From assembly GCF_001552635.1 (NCBI RefSeq), contig NZ_BCRO01000049.1, forward strand, positions 28,407 through 92,406: 64,000 bases of DNA, written 5' to 3'. Numbering within the stretch: position 1 is the stretch's first letter; every line of letters starts with the position of its first letter. Positions 43,361 to 51,282 of the stretch are shown here, in pieces. This stretch comes from Actinomadura hibisca NBRC 15177. GTDB lineage: Bacteria; Actinomycetota; Actinomycetes; Streptosporangiales; Streptosporangiaceae. Under the pieces are notes generated by a model. It was not told the origin of the DNA and did not search any database. It worked only from the letters and a program-made list of their open reading frames with translations. The position numbers and the translations under genes were made by a program.

Positions 43361-43486
43361 ACGCGTTGTCGGCCTGACGCGCCGAGCCGTACGCGTCGTC
43401 AGCCGTACGCGTTGCTGGCCTGACGCGTTACTGGCCTGACGCATCGCCAGCCGGACGCGCCATCAGCCGGACGCGTCGCCGGCCGG
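43361..43486. repeat. Eight tandem copies of a 16-bp unit
   Basis: Units begin with ACGCG and run like ACGCGTTGCTGGCCTG; one copy has 14 bp. The array ends 7 bp from the stop codon of the minus-strand Cys-rich gene and fills most of the 195-bp gap between converging genes. Confidence 0.85.
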
Positions 43487-43492
43487 ACGCCG

Positions 43493-43861
43493 CTACCAGG
43501 CGTGCAGGCGGCGCAGCCGGAACACCAGTTCCAGCGCGTCCTCCTTCGCGACCGGCGGCACCGCCGCCCGCCGCCGCCACGGCGCGGCGAACGCCTTGAC
43601 GTTGCCGCTGGAGCACTCCCGGCAGGGGTGGTCGAGCCACGGCGTCATGCAGCGGCAGCCGTCGTGCTCGTACACCACCGCCTCACCGCCGTGGCCGTCG
43701 GCGGTGTGCCGGACGTCGAACTCCTCGTCCCAGCTCGTCCCGCAACACCCGCACTCGTAGATCCAGATCTCGTGGCTCGACCATGCGTCCCGCACGGCCC
43801 TCACCCCCTCGGTGAACGCCACCCCGCGCTCCGGCCCCCAGGGGCTCGCGCGCGCCGTCAC
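43493..43861 (-). CDS. Cys-rich, possible zinc-binding hypothetical protein
   Basis: This protein of 122 residues has Cys clusters YECGCCGTSW, DGCRCM and HPCREC arranged like a small zinc ribbon, plus several His. No signal peptide and no named family that I can recall. GTG start just after AGGGG. It is on the same strand as rsmI, 49 bp downstream of it. Confidence 0.65.
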   Translation of the reverse strand: MTARASPWGPERGVAFTEGVRAVRDAWSSHEIWIYECGCCGTSWDEEFDVRHTADGHGGEAVVYEHDGCRCMTPWLDHPCRECSSGNVKAFAAPWRRRAAVPPVAKEDALELVFRLRRLHAW

Positions 43862-43910
43862 CCCTAGGTGTTCCCCGGTTCGGCCCGGTTGGAGTGCGTC
43901 GGCCAGAGGA

Positions 43911-44795
43911 CTATGCCCTCGCGGCCACCACCGCGTCGTAGACGACCCGCTTGGGCAGGCCGTTCTCCTTGGCGATCTCGGTGATGGCCTGCTTGCGCGG
44001 CGTCCCCGCGGCCTCCCGGGCGGCGACGGCGGCGGCCAGGTCGGCCGGGTCCGACAGGCCCTCGGGCGCGGGCGCGCCGCCGACCACCACCGTGATCTCG
44101 CCGCGCACGCCCTCCTCGGCCCACGCCGCCAGCTCGCCGAGCGGGCCGCGCCGGACCTCCTCGTAGGTCTTGGTCAGCTCGCGGCAGACCGCCGCGGGCC
44201 GGTCGGCGCCGAACGCCTCGGCCATCGCGCCGAGCGTCGCGGCCAGCCGGTGCGGGGCCTCGAAGAACACCATCGTGCGCGGCTCGGCCGCCAGCTCGGC
44301 CAGCCGCCGGGCGCGCTCGCCCTGCTTGCGCGGCGGGAAGCCCTCGAAGGTGAAGCGGTCGGTGGGCAGCCCCGACACGATCAGCGCGGTCGTCACCGCC
44401 GACGGGCCGGGCAGCACGCTGACCGGCACCCCGGCCGCGACCGCCGCCACGACCAGCCGGTAGCCGGGGTCGGACACGCCCGGCATGCCCGCGTCGGTGA
44501 TCACCAGCACGTCGCGCCCGGCCAGCAGCTCGCCCAGCAGCTCCTCGGCGCGCGCCTTCTCGTTCTGGTCGTAGTACGACACCACCCGCGCGACCGGCTC
44601 CACACCGAGGTCGGAGGTGAGGCGCCGCAGCCGCCGGGTGTCCTCGGCCGCGATGATCGGCGTTTCCGCCAGCGCGGCGCGCAGCCGCGGCGAGGCGTCG
44701 TCCGGCCGCCCGATCGGCGCCGCGCCGAGCAGCAGCGTGCCCGTCCCGGCCGCCGCGCGATCCGCCGCCTGCTCTTGCGTCCCGTTGCCCGTCAC
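43911..44795 (-). CDS. rsmI: 16S rRNA (cytidine1402-2'-O)-methyltransferase
   Basis: RsmI (294 residues) 2'-O-methylates C1402 in the decoding centre. Tetrapyrrole-methylase fold motifs: AAEDTRRLRRL, VITDAGMPGVSDPG, VLPGPSAVTTAL and FFEAPHRL. The GTG at 44795 precedes the family-like GTLLLGAAPIG; the usual VATPIGN is AAPIGRP here. It is divergent from pmt, as in mycobacteria. Confidence 0.93.
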   Translation of the reverse strand: MTGNGTQEQAADRAAAGTGTLLLGAAPIGRPDDASPRLRAALAETPIIAAEDTRRLRRLTSDLGVEPVARVVSYYDQNEKARAEELLGELLAGRDVLVITDAGMPGVSDPGYRLVVAAVAAGVPVSVLPGPSAVTTALIVSGLPTDRFTFEGFPPRKQGERARRLAELAAEPRTMVFFEAPHRLAATLGAMAEAFGADRPAAVCRELTKTYEEVRRGPLGELAAWAEEGVRGEITVVVGGAPAPEGLSDPADLAAAVAAREAAGTPRKQAITEIAKENGLPKRVVYDAVVAARA

Positions 44796-44899
44796 CGCTC
44801 CATTCTCGCGCCGCCGGGCACCGCGCCGGGCCACCGGGTGCGTCGCGGCGCGCCCGGCACCGGCCCGACGGCGGACCGGCGCGCCCGTACGATGGCGGG

Positions 44900-46531
44900 A
44901 TGGCGATGACGGATTTCGCGCCGGCGACGGCCTCCGAACGACGATCGCGCCCGCCCACCCTGCGCGAGTGGCTCGCCCCGCCGGTCCCGGGCGGCGCGCT
45001 GCTCGGCTGGCTGGGCCCGCTGCTGGTCACGGTGTTCGCCGGGGTCCTGCGGTTCACCGGGCTGGCGACGCCCAAGGCGGTGGTCTTCGACGAGACCTAC
45101 TACGCCAAGGACGCGCTCGCGCTGCTGAAGTACGGCTGGGAGCACAACACCGTCAAGGACGCCGACAAGCTCCTGGTCGCCGACCCGAAGGCCGACATCT
45201 GGGCCGACGGCGCGTCGTTCGTGGCGCACCCGCCCGGCGGCAAGTGGATGATCGCGATCGGCGAGCAGCTGTTCGGCGCGACGCCGTTCGGGTGGCGGTT
45301 CATGCCCGCGCTGGCGGGCACGCTCGCGGTGCTGATCCTGTGCCGGGTGGCGCGCCGGATGACCGGTTCGACGCTGCTGGGCTGCGCCGCCGGGCTGCTG
45401 CTGGCGGTGGACGGGCTGGCGTTCGTCACCAGCCGCACCGCGCTGCTGGACGTGTTCGTCATGTTCTGGGTGCTGGCCGGGTTCGCGTGCATCGTCGCCG
45501 ACCGCGACCGGTCCCGGCGGCAGCTCGCCGACAGGCTCGACCAGGATCTGGAGCGCGGCACCGTCTCCTCCTACGGCCCCTTCCTCGCGCACTCCTGGCG
45601 CTGGGCGGCCGGGATCTGCCTGGGCCTCGCCTGCGCCACCAAGTGGACCGGGATCTTCTACATCGCCGCGTTCGGGCTGATGGTGGTGTTGTGGGACTAC
45701 GGCGCGCGGCGCGCGGCGGCGGTGCCCAAGCCGTTCACCGGCACCCTGCTGTTCGAGGCGGTCCCGGCGTTCGTGCAGCTCGTGGTGGTCGCCGCGATCA
45801 CCTACCTCGTGTCCTGGTCCGGGTGGATCTTCCGGCCGGGCGGCTGGGGGCGCGGCGAGGTGTCGGGCAACTGGCTGGCGCGGCCCTTCGAGGCGATGCC
45901 CAAGTTGTGGAAGTACCACGCCGAGATGCTCAACTTCCACACCGGCCTGGACTCCAAGCACCCCTACCAGTCCTGGCCGTGGGACTGGCCGGTGTTGCGG
46001 CGGCCGGTGGCGTTCTACTACACCGAGCCCAAGAACGCCTGCGGCGGCGGGCGCTGCTCCAGCGAGATCCTCGGCATCGGCACCCCGGCGTTGTGGTGGG
46101 GCGGGCTGCTGGCGCTGGTCGTGCTGGCGGGCCTGTGGCTGGTGCTGCGCGACTGGCGGGCGGGCGCGATCCTGCTGGGGTTCGCGGCGGGCTGGTTGTC
46201 GTGGTTCCCGTCGGCGTTCGGCCACCGCACGATGTTCCTGTTCTACGCGACGCCGATGATCCCGTTCCTGGTGCTGGCGGTGGTGCTGGTGCTGGGCTAC
46301 CTGATCGGCCCGGCGCGGCAACGGAGCGGTGCGCACCTGGACGTCACCGGCGCGGCCGAGCAGGCGCCGGCCGTGGGCCCGGGGGCGCGGCGGGTGGCCG
46401 GGGCGGCGCTGGCGGGCGCGTTCCTGCTGGTGGTGCTGGTCAACTTCGCGTACTTCTACCCGATCCTGACGGCCGACGTCCTGCCGTACGGCTCCTGGCA
46501 CGACCGCATGTGGTTCTCGTCCTGGATTTGA
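44900..46531 (+). CDS. pmt: Protein O-mannosyltransferase
   Basis: This GT39 membrane enzyme (543 residues) transfers mannose from polyprenyl-phosphate mannose to Ser/Thr of exported proteins. The catalytic loop VVFDETYYAKDA (about residues 58-69) carries the Asp-Glu pair. HPPGGKW follows at about 112-118, and a C-terminal membrane block includes HRTMFLFYATPMIPF. Its targets could include the Thr/Pro-rich linkers of the secreted proteins in this window (inference). Confidence 0.92.
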   Translation: MAMTDFAPATASERRSRPPTLREWLAPPVPGGALLGWLGPLLVTVFAGVLRFTGLATPKAVVFDETYYAKDALALLKYGWEHNTVKDADKLLVADPKADIWADGASFVAHPPGGKWMIAIGEQLFGATPFGWRFMPALAGTLAVLILCRVARRMTGSTLLGCAAGLLLAVDGLAFVTSRTALLDVFVMFWVLAGFACIVADRDRSRRQLADRLDQDLERGTVSSYGPFLAHSWRWAAGICLGLACATKWTGIFYIAAFGLMVVLWDYGARRAAAVPKPFTGTLLFEAVPAFVQLVVVAAITYLVSWSGWIFRPGGWGRGEVSGNWLARPFEAMPKLWKYHAEMLNFHTGLDSKHPYQSWPWDWPVLRRPVAFYYTEPKNACGGGRCSSEILGIGTPALWWGGLLALVVLAGLWLVLRDWRAGAILLGFAAGWLSWFPSAFGHRTMFLFYATPMIPFLVLAVVLVLGYLIGPARQRSGAHLDVTGAAEQAPAVGPGARRVAGAALAGAFLLVVLVNFAYFYPILTADVLPYGSWHDRMWFSSWI

Positions 46532-46548
46532 AGGACATGACGGACGGA

Positions 46549-46585
46549 ACGGGCGCGGCGGACCGGTGGGGCCCGCCGCGCCCGT
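46549..46585. terminator. Bidirectional hairpin between pmt and DUF305 gene
   Basis: ACGGGCGCGGCGG (46549-46561) pairs with CCGCCGCGCCCGT (46573-46585). It is shared by the two converging genes. Confidence 0.75.
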
Positions 46586-46592
46586 CGTTCGT

Positions 46593-47201
46593 CTAGCCGC
46601 GCAACATCTTCTTCATGGCGGCGATCTCGTCCTGCTGGGTGCGGACGATCTCACCGGCCATCGTCTTGGCGGCCGGGTAGGAGCCCTTGGCCTGCTCCTC
46701 CTGCGCCATGGTGACCGCGCCCTCGTGGTGCTCGATCATCATGGTGAGGAAGCGCCGGTCCAGCGCCTTGCCCTTGAGTTTCTTGAACCCGGCCATCTGC
46801 TCGGGCGTCATCATCCCGGCCATGCCGCCGCCGTGGTGGCTCATCGCGGGCTGCTCGGCGCCCTCGGCGGGCACCGGCTCGTCCCACTGTCGCAACCAGC
46901 CGCTCATGGTCTCGATCTCGGGGCCCTGGGCGCGCTCGATCTGCGCGGCGAGCCGCTTCACCTCGGCGTCGGCCGATCCGGCGGCGACGACCTTGGACAT
47001 CTCCACCGCCTGGCGGTGGTGCGGGATCATCATCTGCGCGAACATCACGTCCTGCGCGTTCTGCTTGGCCGTCGCGCTGGGAGCGGCGCTGGAGGGCATG
47101 TCGTGGCCGGGCATGCCGCCGTCCGCCTTGTCGTCGTTCCCGCCGCAGGCCGCCGTGCCGAGCAGGACCGTCGCCGCGATCGCCAGAATGCGCTTGTTCA
47201 T
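46593..47201 (-). CDS. DUF305 lipoprotein (His/Met-rich)
   Basis: Signal peptide with a lipobox-like TAAC (Cys about residue 19) in a 202-residue protein. The ferritin-like DUF305 domain shows two repeats of the signature, MMIPHHRQAVEMSKV and MMIEHHEGAVTMAQE. Met/His-rich stretches suit copper or other metal binding outside the cell. AAGGAG precedes the ATG. Confidence 0.9.
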   Translation of the reverse strand: MNKRILAIAATVLLGTAACGGNDDKADGGMPGHDMPSSAAPSATAKQNAQDVMFAQMMIPHHRQAVEMSKVVAAGSADAEVKRLAAQIERAQGPEIETMSGWLRQWDEPVPAEGAEQPAMSHHGGGMAGMMTPEQMAGFKKLKGKALDRRFLTMMIEHHEGAVTMAQEEQAKGSYPAAKTMAGEIVRTQQDEIAAMKKMLRG

Positions 47202-47278
47202 CGTTCGTCTCCTTGCCGTGGTCTGAAGGCGTGCCGAAGAGACCCGACGCCGCGTGCGGGCGTCCGGTCGTCGGCCTC

Positions 47279-47677
47279 CTACAGCCGCATCACGGAGAGT
47301 TGGTAGATGCTGGGCGGGCGGGTGCGCGGCGGTCCGCGCGGGATCACCCGTCCCCAGACCGAGCCGGTGGGAACCGGCAGCAGTTCGACGACGCGCCAGG
47401 CCGCGAAGGCGAGCAGCAGCGCCCCGGCCAGGAACGCGAAGCAGACCATGCCCGCCATGCAGCCGGAGTCGTGCCCGGCCATGTCCATGGGCGAGGTCAT
47501 CGCGGCCTGCTGCGGCTCCCCATGAAGAGGGGCGGCGTGCGCAACGGCGAGGGCGGGCCCGGAGACATGCGTCGGAGACGGCGTCGCGGTGATGCCGTGC
47601 ATCGCGAACAGCCCCGCGAACAGCCCGAGTCCGAGCAGCAGGAGGGCCGCGCTCCGCGATACCCCCCGCCCGTTCAT
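47279..47677 (-). CDS. DUF6153-like small membrane protein
   Basis: This protein of 132 residues has an N-terminal hydrophobic segment, a His/Met/Cys-containing external loop (MTSPMDMAGHDSGCMAGMVC) and a second membrane segment. The ATG overlaps the stop of the MFS gene (ATGA), so it is translationally coupled. The loop suggests metal binding, in line with the DUF305 neighbour. Confidence 0.75.
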   Translation of the reverse strand: MNGRGVSRSAALLLLGLGLFAGLFAMHGITATPSPTHVSGPALAVAHAAPLHGEPQQAAMTSPMDMAGHDSGCMAGMVCFAFLAGALLLAFAAWRVVELLPVPTGSVWGRVIPRGPPRTRPPSIYQLSVMRL

Positions 47678-48879
47678 ACCGCCACTGTAGCGGGCGCCGC
47701 CACGTCCGCCGACCGGGGTCGCAGGGTCCGCGCGCCCAGCAGGCACACCAGCAGCGCGAGCACCCCGCCCGCGCCCGCCCCGGCGAACGCGCCCGGCACG
47801 CCCGCCACGTCCTGCCCGACGCCGGAGACGAACGAGCCGAGCGAGCCGCCCGCGCCCACCGCCGCCACGATCCACGCGAACGCCTCGGTGACGGTGCCCA
47901 CCGGCGCGAGGTGGTCCACCAGCGAGAAGCTGCACGCCAGCACCGGGGCCAGGAAGATCCCGCTGACGAACGCCAGCACCAGCATGATCGGCAGCCCCGG
48001 CGCCCACATCAGCGGCAGGTACCCGGCCGCCAGCGCGACCAGCAGCCAGGGCAGGCGGCGATGCTCGGCCCCCGACCACGGGCGCGCGCCGTAGACCAGG
48101 CCCCCGACCAGCGCGCCGCCCGACATCGCGGCCAGCAGCAGGCCCGACGCGGCCTCGTTGTCCAGGCGTTCGGCGTAGGCGACCACGGCCACCGCGTACA
48201 CGCCCAGCGCGACGCCCGCGAACAGCAGCGACAGCAGCAGCACGCGCAGGCCGGGCGAACGCAGCGGGCCCGCCCAGTCGGCGGCGCGCGGCTCGCCGCG
48301 CCAGGCGCGCGAGGGCGCGGCGGTGGTGACGACGAGCGTCCCGGCGACGCCGAGCGCGCCGGTGAGCAGCAGCGCCGTCTCGGGGTTGATCGCGGCGGCC
48401 GCGACCACCAGCAGCGGGCCGACGGTGAACAGGATCTCCTGCGCAGCCGCGTCCAGCGCGTAGGCCGCCTTCAGCCGCGCCTGGTCGGGCAGCACGGCGG
48501 GCCACAACGCGCGCAGCCCGGCCTCCAGCGGCGGCGTGGCGAACCCCGCCAGCACCACCGCCACGACCGCGACCGGCAGCGGGTCCGCGCCGACGACCGC
48601 CAGCAGCACGAAGCCCAGCCCCGACAGCAGCGCCGACGGGAGCAGCACGCGCGGCTGGCCGAGCCGGTCCATGGCGCGGCCGAGCACCGGCTGCCCGGCC
48701 GCCATCGCCAGCCCGAACACCGCCGCCAGCGTCCCGGCCAGCGGGTAGCCGCCGCCCTCGGCGCGGACGTGCAGGACGATCGCGAGCATCCCCATGCCGT
48801 TGGGCAGGCGGCCCAGCAGCGTGCCGCCGAGCAGCCGCCCGGCGTGCCGCAGGCGCAGGAACTCGACATAGGCGCGCAT
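47674..48879 (-). CDS. MFS transporter
   Basis: This 12-helix major facilitator protein (401 residues) has the loop-2 motif GRAMDRLGQPRVLLP. It resembles actinobacterial drug/metabolite exporters; the substrate is unknown. It is divergent from a LacI-family gene with paired operator-like sites between them, and coupled to the DUF6153-like gene. Confidence 0.85.
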   Translation of the reverse strand: MRAYVEFLRLRHAGRLLGGTLLGRLPNGMGMLAIVLHVRAEGGGYPLAGTLAAVFGLAMAAGQPVLGRAMDRLGQPRVLLPSALLSGLGFVLLAVVGADPLPVAVVAVVLAGFATPPLEAGLRALWPAVLPDQARLKAAYALDAAAQEILFTVGPLLVVAAAAINPETALLLTGALGVAGTLVVTTAAPSRAWRGEPRAADWAGPLRSPGLRVLLLSLLFAGVALGVYAVAVVAYAERLDNEAASGLLLAAMSGGALVGGLVYGARPWSGAEHRRLPWLLVALAAGYLPLMWAPGLPIMLVLAFVSGIFLAPVLACSFSLVDHLAPVGTVTEAFAWIVAAVGAGGSLGSFVSGVGQDVAGVPGAFAGAGAGGVLALLVCLLGARTLRPRSADVAAPATVAV

Positions 48880-48903
48880 CGCGATGCTCCCCGTTCATGG
48901 CCA

Positions 48904-48934
48904 GTCATACGTATTACTTGTCGCGTCATACGTA
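48904..48934. promoter_or_regulatory. Paired GTCATACGTA sites between MFS and lacI-type genes
   Basis: GTCATACGTA occurs at 48904-48913 and 48925-48934, exactly 21 bp apart (two helical turns). Each contains the palindrome TACGTA. They are 25 and 34 bp from the two divergent starts, well placed for repression of both. Confidence 0.5.
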
Positions 48935-48968
48935 CCATGCCAGGCCCGGGGTGTTCTAGTTTGTTGTC

Positions 48969-49961
48969 GTGCCCGCCACCAGTCGCCCCACGAGCCGGGA
49001 CGTGGCCCAGGCGGCCGGGGTGTCGCAGTCCACGGTGTCGCTGGTGCTGGGCGGCAAGTGGCCGGGCCGTGTCTCCCCCGCCACCGCCGCCGCCGTGCAC
49101 GACGCCGCCGAGCGGCTCGGCTACCGGCCGAATCCGGCCGCCCGGAACCTGCGGATGGGCACCACCCGCACGGTCATGCTGATGGTCCCGACGCTGATCG
49201 CCCCGTTCTTCGGCTCGGTGCACGCGGGCGCGGCCCGGGTCGCGGCGCGGCACGGGTTCGGGCTGGTGGTGTACCCGTGGCCGGACGACGCCGGGCCCGC
49301 CGACAGCCCGTTCGCCGCGTCGCGCGAGGCGATCGACGGCATCCTCGCCTCCTCCATGCCGCGCGAGGTGCTGGCCGGGTTCCCGGGCACGCCGGTGGTG
49401 ATGCTCGACAGCGACCCGGCGGGCGCCGAGACCACCGTCAACTTCGCCGTCGCCGACGGGATGCGCGCCATCGCCGCCCACCTGGGCGCGCTCGGGCACC
49501 GCCGCATCGGGCACGTGGCCGCCGAGCCCGACCAGTGGACCTTCCAGGTGCGCGGCGCGGCGCTGGCCGCCGGGGTCGCCGCGCTGCCCGGCGGCGCGCT
49601 GACCCGCGCCGTCACCTCGATCGACATCGCCGCCGCCAAGGACGCCGCGGGGCGGCTGCTGGACGCGCACGAGCGGCCGACCGCGCTGGTCTGCGACGAC
49701 GACATGCTCGCCGCCGGGGCCTACAAGGCGGCGCGGGCGCGCGGCCTGGACGTCCCCGGCGACCTGTCGGTCACCGGCATGGACGACGTGCTGCTCGCCA
49801 CCGCGCTGGAGCCGGAGCTGACCACCGTCCGGCTCCCGGCCGAGGAGCTGGGCGCGCAGGGCATGGCGGCGCTGCTGGAGCTGCTGGGCGGCGGGCGGCC
49901 GCCGTCGCGGTCGTTGCCGGGCCGCCTGGTGGTGCGCGGCTCCACGGCGGCGGCGGTCTAG
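48969..49961 (+). CDS. LacI-family transcriptional regulator
   Basis: Regulator of 330 residues. The N-terminal HTH is canonical (TSRDVAQAAGVSQSTVSLVL, about residues 8-27), followed by the hinge GYRPNPAARNLR and a periplasmic-binding-like sugar domain ending RLVVRGSTAA. GTG start. Probable target: the divergent MFS gene. The stop TAG consists of the TA of a CTA target site plus the first base of a MITE-like element, so the original C-terminus may have been slightly longer. Confidence 0.88.
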   Translation: MPATSRPTSRDVAQAAGVSQSTVSLVLGGKWPGRVSPATAAAVHDAAERLGYRPNPAARNLRMGTTRTVMLMVPTLIAPFFGSVHAGAARVAARHGFGLVVYPWPDDAGPADSPFAASREAIDGILASSMPREVLAGFPGTPVVMLDSDPAGAETTVNFAVADGMRAIAAHLGALGHRRIGHVAAEPDQWTFQVRGAALAAGVAALPGGALTRAVTSIDIAAAKDAAGRLLDAHERPTALVCDDDMLAAGAYKAARARGLDVPGDLSVTGMDDVLLATALEPELTTVRLPAEELGAQGMAALLELLGGGRPPSRSLPGRLVVRGSTAAAV

Positions 49962-50132
49962 ACAGTGTTTCAAAGTCCCGGCCCAGGGGACTCGCCTGGC
50001 GGCTCGCCCCCTGACCGTGCCTTGGCGAGTGCCACATCGCTTCGCGATCTGGCCCGGCGGGGCTCGCCTTCGGCTTCGCCCCGCCGGGCCAGTTAGTCAC
50101 TCGCGCGACGGCTGAGGCCTTTGAGACAGGTC
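49961..50132. mobile_element. MITE-like element, 172 bp, flanked by CTA
   Basis: Ends are imperfect inverted repeats: GACAGTGTTTCAAAG at the left and CTTTGAGACAGGTC at the right (TGTYTCAAAG shared). CTA flanks both sides (49958-49960 and 50133-50135), consistent with a 3-bp target duplication as made by IS5-type transposases. Inside is a 14-bp perfect hairpin (50050-50063 with 50078-50091). There is no ORF. A related left end recurs at the window's right edge. Confidence 0.6.
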
Positions 50133-50163
50133 CTAGATCACTTTCCCCGGGTACAGGGACCCC

Positions 50164-51207
50164 ATGGGGAAGATTCCGTCCGAGACCGACCGCGAGGCCC
50201 ACCCCGACAACCGGATCGGCGCGGTGCCGCCGCGCACCCGGGTGTGGCGGCACGGGGAGGTCGAGGCCGAGGGTTTCCCCGTCGCCGACCTCAGCGACTA
50301 CCTCGACCAGGACGGCACGGTGGTGTGGCTGGACCTGTGCGCGCCCGACCACCACGACCTGCACGTCATCTCCGACGAGCTGAAGCTCGACCCGGTCGCG
50401 GTGGAGGACGCGGTGTCGGCGCACGAGCGCGCCAAGCTGGACCGCTACCGCGACTACGTCTTCCTCAACCTCTACGTGCCCGAGATCAGTGACGGCGAGC
50501 TGGTCATGCACGAGGTGTCGGCGTTCGTGACGCGGCAGGCGCTGGTGACCGTCCGCCAGGATCAGGGCTTCGACGTGGACGAGCTGATCCGGCGCTGGGA
50601 CGACAGCCCCGAGCTGACCTGGCTGGAGGACTCGAAGGTCAGCGCCGTGCCGCTGCTGTACGGGCTGCTCGACCTGGTGGTGGACCGGCAGCTCGCGGCC
50701 GTCCAGAACCTGGACGACGAGGCCGACGCCATCGAGGACATGGTCTTCGACGACGGCTCCCCCATCAAGGAGATGCAGCGCCGCAGCTTCCGGCTGCGCA
50801 AGAACCTGGTGGCGGTGCGCCGCGTCGCGCTGCCCATGCGGGAGGTCCTCAACACCCTGATGCGCCGCGACCTGCCGCTGGTGGCCGAGCCGATGGTGCC
50901 CTACTTCCAGGACGTCTACGACCACACGTTGCGGGTCGCCGAGTGGACCGACGGGCTGCGCGACCTGATCGCCAACCTGCTGGACACCCGGATCGCGCTG
51001 CAGAGCAACCGGCTCAACGAGGTGATGAAGAAGGTGACGAGCTGGGCGGCGATCATCGCGGTGCCGACCGCCGTCACCGGCTTCTACGGGCAGAACGTGC
51101 CCTATCCGGGGTCGGACCAGACCTGGGGCTTCGTGGTCAGCACGACGATCGTGGTGGTGTGCAGCGTCGGGCTCTACCTGGTCTTCAAGGCGCGCGACTG
51201 GTTGTGA
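50164..51207 (+). CDS. corA: CorA-family magnesium/divalent cation transporter
   Basis: This protein of 347 residues has a large cytoplasmic alpha/beta domain, then two C-terminal membrane helices. The selectivity signature is YGQN (in TGFYGQNVPYPG), the actinobacterial variant of GMN. It should act as a homopentameric channel for Mg2+ or Co2+. The region just upstream is the MITE-like element, so its promoter may lie partly in that element. Confidence 0.92.
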   Translation: MGKIPSETDREAHPDNRIGAVPPRTRVWRHGEVEAEGFPVADLSDYLDQDGTVVWLDLCAPDHHDLHVISDELKLDPVAVEDAVSAHERAKLDRYRDYVFLNLYVPEISDGELVMHEVSAFVTRQALVTVRQDQGFDVDELIRRWDDSPELTWLEDSKVSAVPLLYGLLDLVVDRQLAAVQNLDDEADAIEDMVFDDGSPIKEMQRRSFRLRKNLVAVRRVALPMREVLNTLMRRDLPLVAEPMVPYFQDVYDHTLRVAEWTDGLRDLIANLLDTRIALQSNRLNEVMKKVTSWAAIIAVPTAVTGFYGQNVPYPGSDQTWGFVVSTTIVVVCSVGLYLVFKARDWL

Positions 51208-51282
51208 GCCCCGTGGTTGTGGACCTCATGACCGTGGGCCCCGCCCGTGCGGGGTCGGGCGGGACTCACGGCCGGTCCGTTC

